Of a DNA stretch of 64,000 nt, positions 17,334-26,138 are shown one piece after another. Under the pieces are notes generated by a model. That model searched no databases. It was not told the origin of the DNA and saw only the letters and a program-made list of their open reading frames with translations. Origin of the DNA: Natronosalvus sp042663485. GTDB taxonomy: Archaea > Halobacteriota > Halobacteria > Halobacteriales > Natrialbaceae. Each line of letters opens with the position of its first letter. Position 1 is the first letter of the stretch. A program made the position numbers and the translations under genes. The DNA lies in assembly GCA_042663485.1 (NCBI GenBank), contig JBHTAF010000001.1. One strand, given 5' to 3'.

Positions 17334-17761
17334 GGTGAGTCACCTTTCGTTTCGGTGCGTCGGGCGGGTCGTGAGAGCAGTCGCGATCCATCGACCGTAA
17401 CGTAGGCTACGTCCTCGCCAGCAGCGTGCCCGCTGGCACGGTCGCCGACGCTGTCACCGTCGGCGCAGTCTGTCGATTCGTCATCGACAGGTTGTGTGTC
17501 GGCCAGTTTGGACGTAGTCCCCGGAGACTTCTCGTCTCCGGCGGCTTCATCTGTGATCGTGAATTCGAATACCGAGCCCGATTTCGGCACGGTGAGCACC
17601 CGGGACGTCCCCTCGTCTCGAACTTCTATGGAAAGGGTCTTGGTCGTCTCGAGGACGACTCGTCCCTCGATACCCACGCGGCCAGCGTCGTCGCTATCGA
17701 CGACCCGGACCGGCAGGCCGTTGAGTTCGTGTCGTGGGAGCGTTTCGGGTGTCAGTGCCAT
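17324..17761 (-). CDS. rnp1: Ribonuclease P protein component 1 (Rpp29 family)
   Basis: The 145-residue protein is the archaeal homologue of Rpp29/Pop4. The Sm-like barrel is seen in LPVRVVDSDDAGRVGIEG, VVLETTKTLSIEV and VPKSGSVFEF. It helps RNase P trim tRNA 5' ends. The C-terminal 45 residues are low-complexity and poorly conserved. Its presence between uL29 and uS17 is the known archaeal arrangement. ATG 17761 fits the family start; codons further upstream in frame are Arg/Ser-rich shadow. Confidence 0.92.
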   Translation of the reverse strand: MALTPETLPRHELNGLPVRVVDSDDAGRVGIEGRVVLETTKTLSIEVRDEGTSRVLTVPKSGSVFEFTITDEAAGDEKSPGTTSKLADTQPVDDESTDCADGDSVGDRASGHAAGEDVAYVTVDGSRLLSRPARRTETKGDSPWQ

Positions 17762-17771
17762 CGTGTATCGA

Positions 17772-17993
17772 TTATTCCTCGTCGGCGCCGTCGAGGTCGC
17801 CCTCTTCACGCTGGATCGTCTTGACCCGCGCGATGGTCCGCTTGAGCTCGCCGATTTCGCCCGGGTTTTCCGGGGCGCCACCGGCGGCGAGGACAGCGTT
17901 GGCGTTCAGCAGTTCCGTCTCGAGGTCCTCGAGTTCGGACTGCCGTTCGGCGGGCGTCATGTCGCGGATTTCCTCGTTGTGGAGGATTGCCAT
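17772..17993 (-). CDS. rpl29: 50S ribosomal protein uL29
   Basis: This 73-residue, two-helix protein begins AILHNEEIRDMTPAERQSEL and contains the second helix GEIGELKRTIARVKTIQRE. It sits at the tunnel exit and contacts SRP and nascent chains. The final residues are acidic. It overlaps the uS3 stop by one base. Confidence 0.95.
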   Translation of the reverse strand: MAILHNEEIRDMTPAERQSELEDLETELLNANAVLAAGGAPENPGEIGELKRTIARVKTIQREEGDLDGADEE

Positions 17994-18988
17994 CAGGCGT
18001 CACCTCCCTCGTCTGTTTCATCTTCGGCTTCGGCTTCGTCGCCCTCGTCCTCGGCTTCCATCTCCGCGACGAGGTCCTCGGCTTCCGCCTCGATCTCCTC
18101 GTCGAGCTCGTCGAGTTCCTCCTCGACGTCCTCGGCGTCTTCGGAACCGACCGCTGCCTCGGATTCGCCAGCGTCGGTCTCTTCCTCGTCGGCGACTTCT
18201 TCCTCGAGAACCTCCTCGACGACTTCTTCGTCGATCTCGGCCTCGTCGGCGGGTGCCGGTTCGCCACCTTCGGCTTCCGTTTCGCCTTCGTCAGTCTCGG
18301 CCTCGGCCTCTTCCGGTTCACCCTCGAGCAACTCCTCGACGCCCTCGGCCTCGTTGGCCTCGACGGCATCGGGGACGACTTCCGCTGGATCGAGGTCGTC
18401 GTGGATGCGGAAGTCGTCGGGAAGCTCGGCTCCCGGCGGGATGATCTTGACCGTCACGCCGATCGTGCCGAGCTTCATGACCGCGACGCCCTGGCCGGTG
18501 TCGACGATCTCCTCGGCGGGTTCGCCGTTGTGCTTGATGTAGCCACGGTTGAACTTCTCGACGCGCGAGCGCGCACCCGTGACCTTTCCGGCGAGGACGA
18601 TCTCGGCCCCCAGGGCGCCAGCGTCCATGATCCGGTCGATCGTCGTGTGACCGGCCTTCCGGAAGTACCAGCCACGCTCGAGGGCGTTGGCCAGTCGGTC
18701 CGCGACGATCCGCGCGTTGAGGTCGGGTTCGTCGACCTCCTGGACGTCGATCTGGGGGTCCTCGAGGTTGAACTTCTCCTCGAGGGCCGACGTGACCTTC
18801 CGGATGTTCTCGCCGCCTTTGCCGATGACCATCCCCGGCTTCTCGGCCTTGAGGACGATCTGTGTGCCCATCGGCGTCTTGGCGACGTCCATGCCACCGT
18901 AGCCCGCGCGGCCGAGTTCCTCTTCGAAGAACTCGTCGATCTGGGACCGCTGCAGGCCGTTCTCGATGAATTCGTGTTCGTCTGCCAT
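17993..18988 (-). CDS. rps3: 30S ribosomal protein uS3 with long acidic tail
   Basis: The first 210 residues are canonical: a KH domain with MVIGKGGENIRKVTSALE and the C-terminal S3 domain with GTIGVTVKIIPPGAELP. About 120 further residues are almost entirely Glu, Ala, Asp and Gly. This makes the protein 331 residues, about 100 longer than non-halophilic archaeal uS3. The tail has no fold signature and is probably an adaptation to high salt. Confidence 0.95.
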   Translation of the reverse strand: MADEHEFIENGLQRSQIDEFFEEELGRAGYGGMDVAKTPMGTQIVLKAEKPGMVIGKGGENIRKVTSALEEKFNLEDPQIDVQEVDEPDLNARIVADRLANALERGWYFRKAGHTTIDRIMDAGALGAEIVLAGKVTGARSRVEKFNRGYIKHNGEPAEEIVDTGQGVAVMKLGTIGVTVKIIPPGAELPDDFRIHDDLDPAEVVPDAVEANEAEGVEELLEGEPEEAEAETDEGETEAEGGEPAPADEAEIDEEVVEEVLEEEVADEEETDAGESEAAVGSEDAEDVEEELDELDEEIEAEAEDLVAEMEAEDEGDEAEAEDETDEGGDA

Positions 18989-19461
18989 TAGTCGTCACCT
19001 TCTGCGTCCGTGTCCGCGACGACGATTTCGACGTCGACCTGCGGGGTGTTCCAGGCGGAGGCCCGGCCCATCGCACGCGGCTTGCGCCCGACGGACTCGC
19101 CGACCTTGTGGGCGGCGCAGTGGGCGATCTCCATCGACCCACCGTCGAAGCCCTGGTGGTCGGCGTTGGCCGCCACGTTCTCGAGCAGTTCGAGGAACGC
19201 CTTGCTGGCCTTCTCGGGGTAGCGACCGGCGTCCCAGCCGTCGATGTCCGAGCGGTGGCCGACGCCGGAGTTGTGCGACCGGAACGGAACCGAGCGCTCG
19301 CCCTCGACGACCGCCTCGAGGTATTCGACGGCGTTGTCGACCGTTCGACCCTTGATCTCGCGGGCGATCTCCTTGCTGTGCTTGTGGCTCATGTGACGCT
19401 CCCGGAGCATCGCTTTCGCGGTGGTGTCCGGGTCGGCGTCGACTGAGTAGTTGATTCCCAT
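18988..19461 (-). CDS. rpl22: 50S ribosomal protein uL22
   Basis: The 157-residue archaeal L22 lines the exit tunnel. MGINYSVDADPDTTAKAML is the haloarchaeal start. The hairpin region PRAMGRASAWNTPQVDVEIV is clear near the C-terminus. It abuts uS3 with a one-base overlap. Confidence 0.96.
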   Translation of the reverse strand: MGINYSVDADPDTTAKAMLRERHMSHKHSKEIAREIKGRTVDNAVEYLEAVVEGERSVPFRSHNSGVGHRSDIDGWDAGRYPEKASKAFLELLENVAANADHQGFDGGSMEIAHCAAHKVGESVGRKPRAMGRASAWNTPQVDVEIVVADTDAEGDD

Positions 19462-19468
19462 GCGATGA

Positions 19469-19894
19469 TCACTTCAGTGGGACGAACTTCGACGATCGGG
19501 TCGCGCCGATACCGGCCTGTCCGTGCGTGACGGACGATCGGGTGAGCTGGAACTCACCGAGGTAGTGGCCGATCATCTCGGGCTCGATCCGAACGCGCTC
19601 GAAGCTCTGTCCGGTGTAGACGGCGAACGTCAGCCCGACAAACTCCGGCAGCACCGGCATGTTGCGCAGGTGCGTCCGGATCGGCGAGTTGGCCGTCTCC
19701 TGTTCGTCTTTCTCGCGGGCCTTCTCGAGCAGCTTCTCCTGCTCGACCGAGAGCCCGCGCACGATACTCCGTCGCTGGCGTGCCGGAAGCACGTCAGCGA
19801 CCTCCTCGAGCTCCATCTCCTGGAGCTCCTCGAGCGTGTGACCGCGGTAGGTGAACTCCTCACCCTCGCGGCCGGTACGGTATTCCGAACTCAT
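19469..19894 (-). CDS. rps19: 30S ribosomal protein uS19
   Basis: The 141-residue protein has the conserved core RTHLRNMPVLPEFVGLTFAV and IGHYLGEFQLTR near the C-terminus. Residues 1-60 form the archaeal N-terminal helical extension. It binds the head of the 30S subunit. It overlaps uL2 by 4 bases. Confidence 0.96.
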   Translation of the reverse strand: MSSEYRTGREGEEFTYRGHTLEELQEMELEEVADVLPARQRRSIVRGLSVEQEKLLEKAREKDEQETANSPIRTHLRNMPVLPEFVGLTFAVYTGQSFERVRIEPEMIGHYLGEFQLTRSSVTHGQAGIGATRSSKFVPLK

Positions 19895-20613
19895 TTGTTT
19901 CCACCTCGACCGGTTCGCCGGGAGGCGATGTCACCGACTTTCCGTCCCGGCGGTGCGTTCTTCGAGACGGATTTGGGGCGACCGGGGTGCTGACGACCGC
20001 CGCCACCGAAGGGGTGGTCGACGGCGTTCATGGCGACCCCGCGGACGCGCGGCCACTTGATCCCGCGGGCGCGCATCTTGTGGTACTTCTTTCCTGCCTT
20101 GACGAACGGCTTCTCCGTGCGGCCGCCACCGGCGACGACGCCGATGGTGGCGCGACACTGTGGATCGAGCCGCTTGACTTCGCCACTTGGCAGCTGAACG
20201 ACCGCAGCCTTGCGGTCGTGGGTGATGAGGTCCGCGTTGACGCCGGAGGCGCGGGCGAACTTGCCGCCGTCGCCCGGCTTGGCCTCGACGTTACAGACCG
20301 GGACCCCCTCGGGAATCTCCGCGAGTGGGAGCGTGTTCCCGGGCTTGATCTCGGCGCTGACGCCGACCTGGATCTCCTCGCCGACGGCGACGCCCTCGGG
20401 AACGAGGATCAGGCGCTGTTCGCCGTCGTCGAACTCGACGGCCGCGATCGGTGCCGAGCGGGCCGGGTCGTGCTCGATGCTGACGATCTCGCCCGAGACC
20501 ACGTCGGTGTCCTCGAGCTTCTTGTGCTCGAGATTCGCCTTGTATCGGTGCGACGGTGCGCGGAACGTCGGCGATCCGCGTCCTCGCCGCTGACCGAAGA
20601 TTCGTCGTCCCAT
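19891..20613 (-). CDS. rpl2: 50S ribosomal protein uL2
   Basis: The 240-residue protein is needed for peptidyl transfer and subunit joining. GRRIFGQRRGRGSPTFRAP is the archaeal N-terminus. The essential C-terminal loop RGVAMNAVDHPFGGG contains the conserved His. It is 2 bases from uL23. Confidence 0.97.
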   Translation of the reverse strand: MGRRIFGQRRGRGSPTFRAPSHRYKANLEHKKLEDTDVVSGEIVSIEHDPARSAPIAAVEFDDGEQRLILVPEGVAVGEEIQVGVSAEIKPGNTLPLAEIPEGVPVCNVEAKPGDGGKFARASGVNADLITHDRKAAVVQLPSGEVKRLDPQCRATIGVVAGGGRTEKPFVKAGKKYHKMRARGIKWPRVRGVAMNAVDHPFGGGGRQHPGRPKSVSKNAPPGRKVGDIASRRTGRGGNK

Positions 20614-20615
20614 GT

Positions 20616-20870
20616 TCAGAACACCCCGATTCGTGAGGCGACTTCCTGGGCGTCGTCGTCCTCGCCCAGCGTCACCGTTGCCTTCTTCGTGCCGTCCATG
20701 GTGATCTGTGTGTTCACGTTCGCGACCTCGACGTCGAAGCGCTCCTCGATGGCGTCCCGGATCTCGGGTTTCGAGGCGTCGACGTGCACGAGGAACTGGA
20801 GCTTGTTCTCGAAGTCCATGTCGTTCATGGCCTTCTCGGTGACGAGCGGGTACTCGATGATCGAACTCAT
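20616..20870 (-). CDS. rpl23: 50S ribosomal protein uL23
   Basis: The 84-residue protein has the family start IIEYPLVTEKAMNDMDFENK and an RRM-like beta-alpha-beta fold. It sits at the exit tunnel and docks SRP. It overlaps the uL4 stop by 4 bases. Confidence 0.96.
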   Translation of the reverse strand: MSSIIEYPLVTEKAMNDMDFENKLQFLVHVDASKPEIRDAIEERFDVEVANVNTQITMDGTKKATVTLGEDDDAQEVASRIGVF

Positions 20871-21619
20871 CGGTCAGCCACCTCCTCGAGGGCGCTCTCG
20901 GTCCAGACGGTCAGCCGACCGGCCTGGGTGCCCGGTGCGAGGTCCTCGGCGTTGACCTCGGCAGCGGTCGCCACGTCGGCACCCGCGAGATTGCGGGCGG
21001 CGCGCGATGGACCGGTGTCGCTCGAGGTCACGAAGAGGATAGACTTGGGCTCTTTGTGCTTGCGACCGCGGAGTTTGCCCTGCCCCGAGCGGACGCTGCG
21101 TCCGTCGTCGGCGCGCTGGATGTCCGCGTCGACCCCGGCGGCCTCGAGGAAGGAGACGACCTCCTTCGTCTTCACGAGGTCCTCGAAGTCGTCGCTGACG
21201 ACCAGCGGCAGGTTGGCGTCGTCGTCGAAGGCGTGTCCGCGTTCGGCGACGAGCTCGGCGTCGGCCGTCGCGGCGATAGCGCTTCGGGTCGCGAGCTTGC
21301 GTTCTTTCTTGTTGATCGATTCGCCCTGGTCCTTCTCGGCTTTCGGCGGGTGGGCCTTTCGTCCCTTGACGGCCTGCGGGACGCGGCGAGCGCGTCCGTT
21401 CTGCCGGGGTACGTGGGCCATCCCGCGACCGCTACCGAACGATTCGGCGGGCGTTCGCATCCCGGCGAACTCGTCGGCGCCGTAGGCCTGTTTTCGGTTT
21501 GCCTGTGCGACGCGGACCGCGCGGGCGATCAGGTCCGGGCGGTACTCCGTCTCGAAGACCGCCGGGAGCTCGACCTCCCCCGCGTCTGCGCCGTCCAGGT
21601 CTCGTACTGTTGCGTTCAT
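20867..21619 (-). CDS. rpl4: 50S ribosomal protein uL4
   Basis: The 250-residue archaeal/eukaryotic L4 contains the internal loop with AGMRTPAESFGSGRGMAHVP and a basic PQAVKGRKAHPPK that reaches the exit tunnel. The C-terminal Rossmann-like domain follows. It is 11 bases downstream of uL3. Confidence 0.96.
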   Translation of the reverse strand: MNATVRDLDGADAGEVELPAVFETEYRPDLIARAVRVAQANRKQAYGADEFAGMRTPAESFGSGRGMAHVPRQNGRARRVPQAVKGRKAHPPKAEKDQGESINKKERKLATRSAIAATADAELVAERGHAFDDDANLPLVVSDDFEDLVKTKEVVSFLEAAGVDADIQRADDGRSVRSGQGKLRGRKHKEPKSILFVTSSDTGPSRAARNLAGADVATAAEVNAEDLAPGTQAGRLTVWTESALEEVADR

Positions 21620-21630
21620 GTGTTGCTAGT

Positions 21631-22650
21631 TCACCCCTGGTTGGATGCGGTGGAGACGTAGCGCACCTCGGGATCGAGACGCGGCTGGTCTCCGGGTCGG
21701 ATCGCCGGGCGGAAGCGCACGAGGCGCTTGTTCGGCCCGGGGAGCGAGCCCTTGATCAACGCGTGCGGGCCGTCGACCTCGCCGTAGTTGACGAAGCCGC
21801 CGTCGACCGTCGCGTCGTCGCCGTCGCCGATGTCGACGAGGCGCTTGTTGAGCTCGGTCCGCTGGTGGTACCCGGTCTGGCCCTGCTGGGGAACCGTCGA
21901 GCGGACCCTGGAAGGGTTCCAGGGACCGAGGTTCCCGATGCGGCGGCGCCATCCCTGCCGGGCGTGCTTGCCCTTGCGCTTCTGGACGCCCCATCGCTTG
22001 ACGGGACCCTGGGTACCTTTCCCTTTGGTGACGCCGCTGGCGTCGACGTACTCGCCGGCGCGGAACACGTCGTTCATGACGTGCTCGCCGCCGTCGGCGA
22101 TCGTCTCGAGCGCGAAGTCGACGCGCTCCTCGACGGAGCCGCCGCCGACGCGCGTCTCCATGACGTCGGGTTTCTTCTTGGGAACCGAGGGGATCGAACC
22201 GGGGACGGTGTGGGTGATGACGCGAACGTCGTCGACCCGACCGGCCTCGAGTTCCTCGCGGAACTCGTCTTCGGCGGCCTCGGCGTCGTACTCGTCGCCG
22301 GGGACGTCGAGGACGCGCTCGAGTTCGTCGACGAACTCGGTGGTCCAGACCTCGGTAATCGGTTGCTGTCCATACGGTGTGTTCTCGTACGCACGCAGGG
22401 CGACGGCGCGCATCGGCGGCGTCTCCACGATGGTCACGGGAACGGTCTGTTCCATTCCCTCGGTCGGCGAGTTAGCGGTGTCGTCGACCATAACCACGTG
22501 GGTCATGCCGGCCTTGTAGCCCGCGAAGCCCTGGAGCGTTGGCTGTCCGTCGTCGTCCGGCCACGAGGAAAAGCGTGGGACCTCGCTGGTCGCCCGCTTT
22601 CGTGGGCCGAACCCGAGTGAGCCTTTGCGTGGTGCGTTTGGTTGTGGCAT
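21631..22650 (-). CDS. rpl3: 50S ribosomal protein uL3
   Basis: The 339-residue protein is the first ribosomal gene of the cluster. PQPNAPRKGSLGFGPRKRA is the archaeal start, FAGYKAGMTHVVMVDD follows, and GVTKGKGTQGPVKRWGVQK is the tentacle that approaches the peptidyl transferase centre. It lies 4 bases after the SPOUT methyltransferase gene, so the two are probably cotranscribed. Confidence 0.97.
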   Translation of the reverse strand: MPQPNAPRKGSLGFGPRKRATSEVPRFSSWPDDDGQPTLQGFAGYKAGMTHVVMVDDTANSPTEGMEQTVPVTIVETPPMRAVALRAYENTPYGQQPITEVWTTEFVDELERVLDVPGDEYDAEAAEDEFREELEAGRVDDVRVITHTVPGSIPSVPKKKPDVMETRVGGGSVEERVDFALETIADGGEHVMNDVFRAGEYVDASGVTKGKGTQGPVKRWGVQKRKGKHARQGWRRRIGNLGPWNPSRVRSTVPQQGQTGYHQRTELNKRLVDIGDGDDATVDGGFVNYGEVDGPHALIKGSLPGPNKRLVRFRPAIRPGDQPRLDPEVRYVSTASNQG

Positions 22651-22654
22651 TCTA

Positions 22655-23542
22655 TCACGCTCTCAGTGAGAGGGGGGCGAGGGTGGCGAACAGAGCCTCC
22701 TCCGTTCGCACGACCGCGCTCCCCTGGTTCGGAACCGTATTGAGCCAGAGGTCGAACCCCGTTTCCGTTTCCGTGCGCAGATCGCTGGGTTCGACGTTTG
22801 CGTCGTCCTCGGTATCGCCGTAGGCGGCCTCGATGGTCCCCTGGTCGATACCGAGGATGTCCGGCAACCCTCTCTCGGGTGCGCCGAAGGCGACGGTCAT
22901 CCCGTCCCGTTCGACGCGTCCGGCCAGCGTCTCGAGGCGTCCCACGGTGAGCGGTTCACCGTATCGGGAGGCCGCGATGCGAACGCCGGCGTCCTCACGG
23001 CCGAGTGCTGCCGGGAGGTCCGTCCGCTCGACGGCGAATCCTGGTGGGGATTCGTCGACGAGTTTCGCCCGGACCGGTCGTCGCGAAGAGATCCTGACGG
23101 TCACGCGCTCTCCCTCGTCGACCTCCATTCCGGGAGGGGTGTTGAGGGAGATCGGGTGTTGCAGTCCGCAATTGACCCGGACGCGCCCTTCAGGTCCGAC
23201 CTCGGTCACGATTCCTTGTCTTGTCGACCCCGAACCGTTCGATTCGGAGCCGGTCTGTGACGGGGCACGGAGCGGCGGTAAGACGCCCACGGCCTCCAGT
23301 TCATCCCGCTTGCCCCAGGCCTCCTTTCGGAGGTACGGGGGCGTCGCGGCGTACCGCAAGACGGTTTCGACGAACCCGCCGCCAAATCGCCCGTCGTCGC
23401 CCCCTGAATCGGGGTAGACGATCAGGCGATCGGCCCGGAAGATGGTCGCCGCACGGGCGACGTATCCGAGTTTGCGAGTGGCCTCGCGTTTGTCCTCGGC
23501 TTCCCGGCTGAGTGACGACGGCACGAGCACGCTGACGGTCAT
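22655..23542 (-). CDS. SPOUT-family RNA methyltransferase (COG2106-type)
   Basis: This 295-residue protein shows a split SPOUT fold: the start VSVLVPSSLSREAEDKREAT, then FRADRLIVYPD and an OB-like inserted domain. The C-terminal segment VAFGAPERGLPDILG provides the trefoil-knot cofactor loop. Family members (PF02598 type) are predicted RNA methyltransferases that use S-adenosylmethionine; a eukaryotic relative modifies rRNA or U residues. Placement directly before uL3 is typical for haloarchaea and suggests rRNA as target. ATG 23542 was chosen because the upstream in-frame residues do not resemble the family. Confidence 0.82.
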   Translation of the reverse strand: MTVSVLVPSSLSREAEDKREATRKLGYVARAATIFRADRLIVYPDSGGDDGRFGGGFVETVLRYAATPPYLRKEAWGKRDELEAVGVLPPLRAPSQTGSESNGSGSTRQGIVTEVGPEGRVRVNCGLQHPISLNTPPGMEVDEGERVTVRISSRRPVRAKLVDESPPGFAVERTDLPAALGREDAGVRIAASRYGEPLTVGRLETLAGRVERDGMTVAFGAPERGLPDILGIDQGTIEAAYGDTEDDANVEPSDLRTETETGFDLWLNTVPNQGSAVVRTEEALFATLAPLSLRA

Positions 23543-23596
23543 ACCGCGACTTCGGCGCCTCGTCACTAGACTGTAGCGATGTGTTACGGACAGTGT

Positions 23597-23604
23597 CTTA
23601 AAAG
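23597..23604 (-). promoter_or_regulatory. Probable TATA element of the ribosomal superoperon
   Basis: On the minus strand the sequence reads CTTTTAAG, a good haloarchaeal TATA element, 55-62 bases upstream of the methyltransferase start at 23542. No other AT-rich box lies nearer. This would place a transcript start near 23572 and drive the whole cluster down to secY. Confidence 0.45.
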
Positions 23605-23812
23605 GGTAGCGGATTCGATTCCCGGCTGTGAGGGGTTCGCAGGGCCAAATTCGTGACACTCGGGCACACAAAATGGCCCCGAGAATGCGGCAATCGCTAC
23701 CGGGTTCGGCGCGCTTAGCGAGAGGGAAAGGTCGGTCCTTATCCGTGAAACGGTTGGATTCATTTCATTATATCCTCCATTAAGAAGGCACCCGGCACCA
23801 GACGGTGGCCCA

Positions 23813-25729
23813 ATGCAACCGTCATCTCGACGCAAGCTGTTGGCTGCACTGGGCGCAGGCTCGGCATCGCTCGCTGGCTGTCTGGACATGATTCCCGGCA
23901 GCGATCCAAGGGACGGAAACGGAAACGGAAACGGAAACGGAACGTCGGGCAACGGCAACGGAAACGGCGACAGCGATCGAACCGGGAACGGCGAGGACGA
24001 CGGTGGTAACATCGCGTGGCCCGCGATCGACGCCGGCGAAGCCATCGACACCTTCGAGAACCTCGAGCACTGGCGGACGACGGAGGGAACGATCGAAGCC
24101 GCACCCGACGAAGCCAGAACCGGATCGCAGGCGGCGGTCCTCGAGAGCGACTCGGATCAGGTCATCGCCACGACGGCCTTCCCTGATCGGCTCGACCTCG
24201 GCGGCTACGACGTCTCGCTGGCGGTCAAGGTGGAGTCGGCCAATCGGGTCGCCCTCGAAGTCGAAACCAGCGGCAGCCGTGGAAACCGACTGAAGAGCAT
24301 CCGTGTGGTCCCTGGCGGGTACGAAGGCTGGCTCCGCATCGACTTCGGATACGGCCAGAAGTACGGCGAACCCGACCTTCCGAACGTCAGCCGGCTAAAC
24401 ATCATCGGGTACGGCCCCGAGGACGGACCCACGCGACTCGTGGTCGACGACCTCCGGAAGACGCAGGGCGTCGACAACGGCAAGGCAATCCTGGCGTTCT
24501 ACGGCGGCCACCGTACCCAGTACGAGCGCGCCGCCCCGATGCTCGAGGAGCGCGGCTGGTCTGCAGCGGTCGCCGTCGATCCCGAACAGATCGGCGGACG
24601 CAGCCAGATGTCGCTCGAGCAACTCGAGGAACTGCAGGATCAGGGCTGGGACGTCTGTGCCTATCCTGTGAGTCAGGGTGCGCTACCGGAGATGCCCATC
24701 GAGCGCCAGGAGCGCGTCCTCAAAGCCACCCGAACCGCGCTCGAAGAGCGGGGCTTCGAAAAGGGGGCTCGGCACTTCGTCGTCCCGGACGATCGGATGA
24801 CCCAGGAGACCCACGAGGCACTCCGCGAGCACTACGAGTCGGGGCTGCTGTTCGGTGGCGGACCGACCAGCGGCAATCCGACCTCCATTCACACCCTCCC
24901 TCAGATCTGGGGGCCGGCCCTTCACGAGGGCGTCCGCCGTCACATCAACAACGTCGACCAGTGGAACCAGCTCTCCATCCTTCGCATTCCGCGGATCGTC
25001 GAGGGCGAGTCGACGTCGAACAGCATGTCCATCGACGACCTCGAGCACCTGCTCAACCACATCGAACAGCGCGGTCTCGACGTCGTGACGCTGTCGGACG
25101 TGGTCGACGGTAACCTCGGTGGCGGTGGCGACGGCGACGATGGCGAAGAGGACGAACCCGCCGAACGACCGGAGGGAACGATCTTCGAGAGCGGCCGTTC
25201 GCTCTCGTTCGACGGCGACGGCTCGACGACGTCGGACTCGTTCGACCTCTCCGAGGGAATCCTCGTTGGAGAGGTCTCGGCCGACGGCGACCTCGTCGCC
25301 AGGCTCCAGTCGAACGACGGTGAACTGGCCGACGACCTGCTGGTACAGACCGCCGGCGGTGCGGACGGCGAGTCGATGATGATCGTCGGCGAGGGCTCTT
25401 ACGAACTCGACATCGAGGCCGACGGCGAGTGGGAGATCGGTCTCGACCAGCCCGAAGTTCACGCCGATGACCTGACGGACGTCCCAACCTCGGCGTCCGG
25501 GTCGGGGCCGTCGTTCGTTGGCCCGCTGTGGGCCGAAGACGACCTCAGCCTCGAGGTCACTCACAGCGGGGATGGGACGTTCATCGTGGACGGCTGGGGA
25601 GCCGACGGTAGCTGGGAACAGCTGGTCAACCAGAGCGGGGAGTTCCAGGGTTCCCGGTCGTACGCCGCCGCCAACGTCTGCTGGATCGACGTCGAGGCCG
25701 ACGGCGACTGGTCGCTCGAGATTGAGTGA
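23813..25729 (+). CDS. Tat lipoprotein with degenerate polysaccharide-deacetylase-like domain
   Basis: The 638-residue precursor begins with a twin-arginine signal (SRRKLLAALGAGSASLAGC) that ends in a lipobox Cys at residue 22. A Gly/Asn-rich low-complexity linker follows, encoded by GGAAAC repeats, then a beta-sandwich-like domain (about 70-220). A NodB/polysaccharide deacetylase-like barrel spans about 225-430, and a C-terminal beta-rich domain about 450-638. In the barrel the usual Asp-Asp motif reads FYGGHR, and the metal-binding His-x3-His is not visible (DVCAYPVSQG stands in its place), so it is probably not an active deacetylase. It would be exported folded and held on the outer face of the membrane, perhaps binding surface glycans. 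Confidence 0.75.
   Translation: MQPSSRRKLLAALGAGSASLAGCLDMIPGSDPRDGNGNGNGNGTSGNGNGNGDSDRTGNGEDDGGNIAWPAIDAGEAIDTFENLEHWRTTEGTIEAAPDEARTGSQAAVLESDSDQVIATTAFPDRLDLGGYDVSLAVKVESANRVALEVETSGSRGNRLKSIRVVPGGYEGWLRIDFGYGQKYGEPDLPNVSRLNIIGYGPEDGPTRLVVDDLRKTQGVDNGKAILAFYGGHRTQYERAAPMLEERGWSAAVAVDPEQIGGRSQMSLEQLEELQDQGWDVCAYPVSQGALPEMPIERQERVLKATRTALEERGFEKGARHFVVPDDRMTQETHEALREHYESGLLFGGGPTSGNPTSIHTLPQIWGPALHEGVRRHINNVDQWNQLSILRIPRIVEGESTSNSMSIDDLEHLLNHIEQRGLDVVTLSDVVDGNLGGGGDGDDGEEDEPAERPEGTIFESGRSLSFDGDGSTTSDSFDLSEGILVGEVSADGDLVARLQSNDGELADDLLVQTAGGADGESMMIVGEGSYELDIEADGEWEIGLDQPEVHADDLTDVPTSASGSGPSFVGPLWAEDDLSLEVTHSGDGTFIVDGWGADGSWEQLVNQSGEFQGSRSYAAANVCWIDVEADGDWSLEIE
23914..23943 (+). repeat. GGAAAC hexanucleotide repeat inside the lipoprotein linker
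   Basis: Four perfect tandem GGAAAC units and one partial unit encode alternating Gly and Asn. Degenerate copies continue to about 23970. The unit is two codons long, so slippage changes linker length without shifting the frame. Confidence 0.75.
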
Positions 25730-25840
25730 GCCGACGCCGTGGCCACCGGCCTCGAGGCATTTATCGAGTCGATAAACCGCCGGCCGGGCTCGAGGCATGA
25801 GGCGTGCAGTCGTAGCCCACACCCCTCCCGATTCGCAACC

Positions 25841-25848
25841 CTTATACA
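25841..25848 (+). promoter_or_regulatory. TATA element of tRNA-Gly
   Basis: CTTATACA lies 32-39 bases before the tRNA gene. This spacing fits an archaeal TATA box with transcription starting about 25 bases later, around 25870, giving a short 5' leader. Confidence 0.5.
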
Positions 25849-25879
25849 CCCTTGCCGGTGTAGGTGAGGGTGCAACAGG

Positions 25880-25950
25880 GCGCTGGTAGTGTAGTGGTAT
25901 CACGTGACCTTGCCATGGTCACAACCTGGGTTCAAATCCCAGCCAGCGCA
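25880..25950 (+). tRNA. tRNA-Gly (anticodon GCC)
   Basis: All arms can be drawn. The acceptor GCGCTGG pairs with CCAGCGC. The anticodon stem TGACC/GGTCA closes the loop TTGCCAT with anticodon GCC. The T arm is CTGGG-TTCAAAT-CCCAG, and the discriminator base is A. No intron is seen and CCA is not encoded. The mobile element begins right after it, so the 3' half is the likely integration target (attL). Confidence 0.95.
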
Positions 25951-26138
25951 TACACAGCCCTTCTCCCGCAGGTTTTCCGGGTTTCCCCGTGAAACCTAAC
26001 CATGTCGTTCAAAGCTCACACCGTGGGTACTCGAACAGTAGTGCTCCGCTGTCTAGCGATTATAAAAGCTGTCAGGCTTACTAGAAGCACAGAGACCGAT
26101 TCCCACCCCGTTTGCGGAGATCGGAGGCGACCCCTGTC

